Below are positions 6,245 to 6,463 of a stretch of 6,463 bases of DNA, piece after piece (the first letter of the stretch is position 1; every line of letters starts with the position of its first letter). The position numbers and the translations under genes were made by a program. The stretch comes from Desulfobacterales bacterium (GTDB lineage Bacteria > Desulfobacterota > Desulfobacteria > Desulfobacterales > Desulfobacteraceae): positions 1-6,463 of the forward strand of contig JAKSBM010000480.1 of the NCBI GenBank assembly GCA_022361135.1, in the 5' to 3' direction. Below the pieces are notes generated by a model, which saw only the letters and a program-made list of their open reading frames with translations, was not told the origin of the DNA and made no database searches.

Positions 6245-6463
6245 TCAGGTCAGTTCGAATAAAATGCTGACGCGCAGGGTCATGGGGGTTTTCAACAAAT
6301 GGGGCGGTGGCACCGGAAAGGGAACCGCCCGCTGCACCGCTTCCAGGGCGGCCTGGTTCAAGGCGGGGTGGCGGGATTCCCGGGCCAGTTTGAGTTTTGA
6401 AATCCTGCCATTGGGCCCCAGGGTAAATTGAACCTTTACCCGCCCCTGGAGGTGCCTGGACCG
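6245..6463 (-). CDS. TonB-family energy transducer, C-terminal domain (5' end outside window)
   Basis: Reading the - strand from the window edge gives 72 residues to a TGA at 6247-6245. They match most of a TonB C-terminal domain: GRVKVQFTLGPNGRISKLKL (visible residues 7-26), the SRHPALNQAALEAVQRAVPFPVPPP helix and proline turn (30-54), and a final strand (TLRVSILFEL). TonB spans the inner membrane and uses the ExbB/ExbD proton-driven motor to energise outer-membrane receptors; this domain contacts the receptor's TonB box. The proline-rich spacer and membrane anchor lie upstream, outside the window. The gap to the binding-protein gene is 14 bases, so it belongs to the same operon and is probably a TonB dedicated to this uptake system. 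Family assignment is strong despite truncation. Confidence 0.9.
   Translation of the reverse strand, partial: RSRHLQGRVKVQFTLGPNGRISKLKLARESRHPALNQAALEAVQRAVPFPVPPPHLLKTPMTLRVSILFELT

Noticed and set aside
1..6463. CRISPR arrays, tRNA or rRNA genes, insertion sequences
   Set aside because: I saw no regularly spaced repeats, tRNA-like folds, transposase motifs or terminal inverted repeats; nearly all of the window is protein-coding.

Overview
The window holds the ends of two oppositely oriented gene blocks from a Gram-negative bacterium. Gram-negative is supported by a TonB-type protein, a Sec signal peptide on a soluble periplasmic binding protein, and a SPOR domain. The moderately GC-rich composition and the use of ResB/CcsA-type (System II) proteins would suit an anaerobic Desulfobacterota-like lineage (Desulfobacteraceae type). 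That placement is an impression, not a demonstrated assignment.

Left block (+ strand, 1-906): the 3' end of a SPOR-domain protein gene is followed by a complete rsmG (16S rRNA m7G527 methyltransferase). A strong hairpin with a short T-run (972-1009) lies in the 125-base convergent gap and looks like the rsmG terminator.

Right block (- strand, 6463 down to 1032): seven genes read in one direction with 4-base stop/start overlaps or gaps of 20 bases or less, so almost certainly one operon. In transcription order they are: the C-terminal part of a TonB-type protein (runs off the window), a FecB/BtuF-type periplasmic binding protein with a GTG start, a FecCD-type permease, a FecE-type ATPase, a short CcsA-like membrane protein, a short ResB-like membrane protein, and a DUF4213/DUF364 protein of the family proposed to chelate heavy metals. 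No promoter for this operon is visible; it and probably a TonB-dependent receptor should lie beyond 6463.

The first four genes form a standard route for a metal chelate, heme or corrinoid: TonB energises an outer-membrane receptor, the binding protein captures the ligand in the periplasm, and the ABC transporter moves it to the cytosol. The last three are unusual companions. The CcsA-like and ResB-like proteins are both much shorter than cytochrome c synthetase subunits. By eye they keep the histidines expected inside the membrane (His211 and His103) but have lost the aspartate of the WWD motif and the external histidine ligands. I infer that the pair is not a conventional cytochrome c assembly machine but has been recruited for heme or electron handling tied to metal uptake, with the DUF364 protein receiving or processing the imported metal or chelate in the cytosol. 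This three-gene addition is the most interesting feature here. The substrate cannot be read from the sequence.
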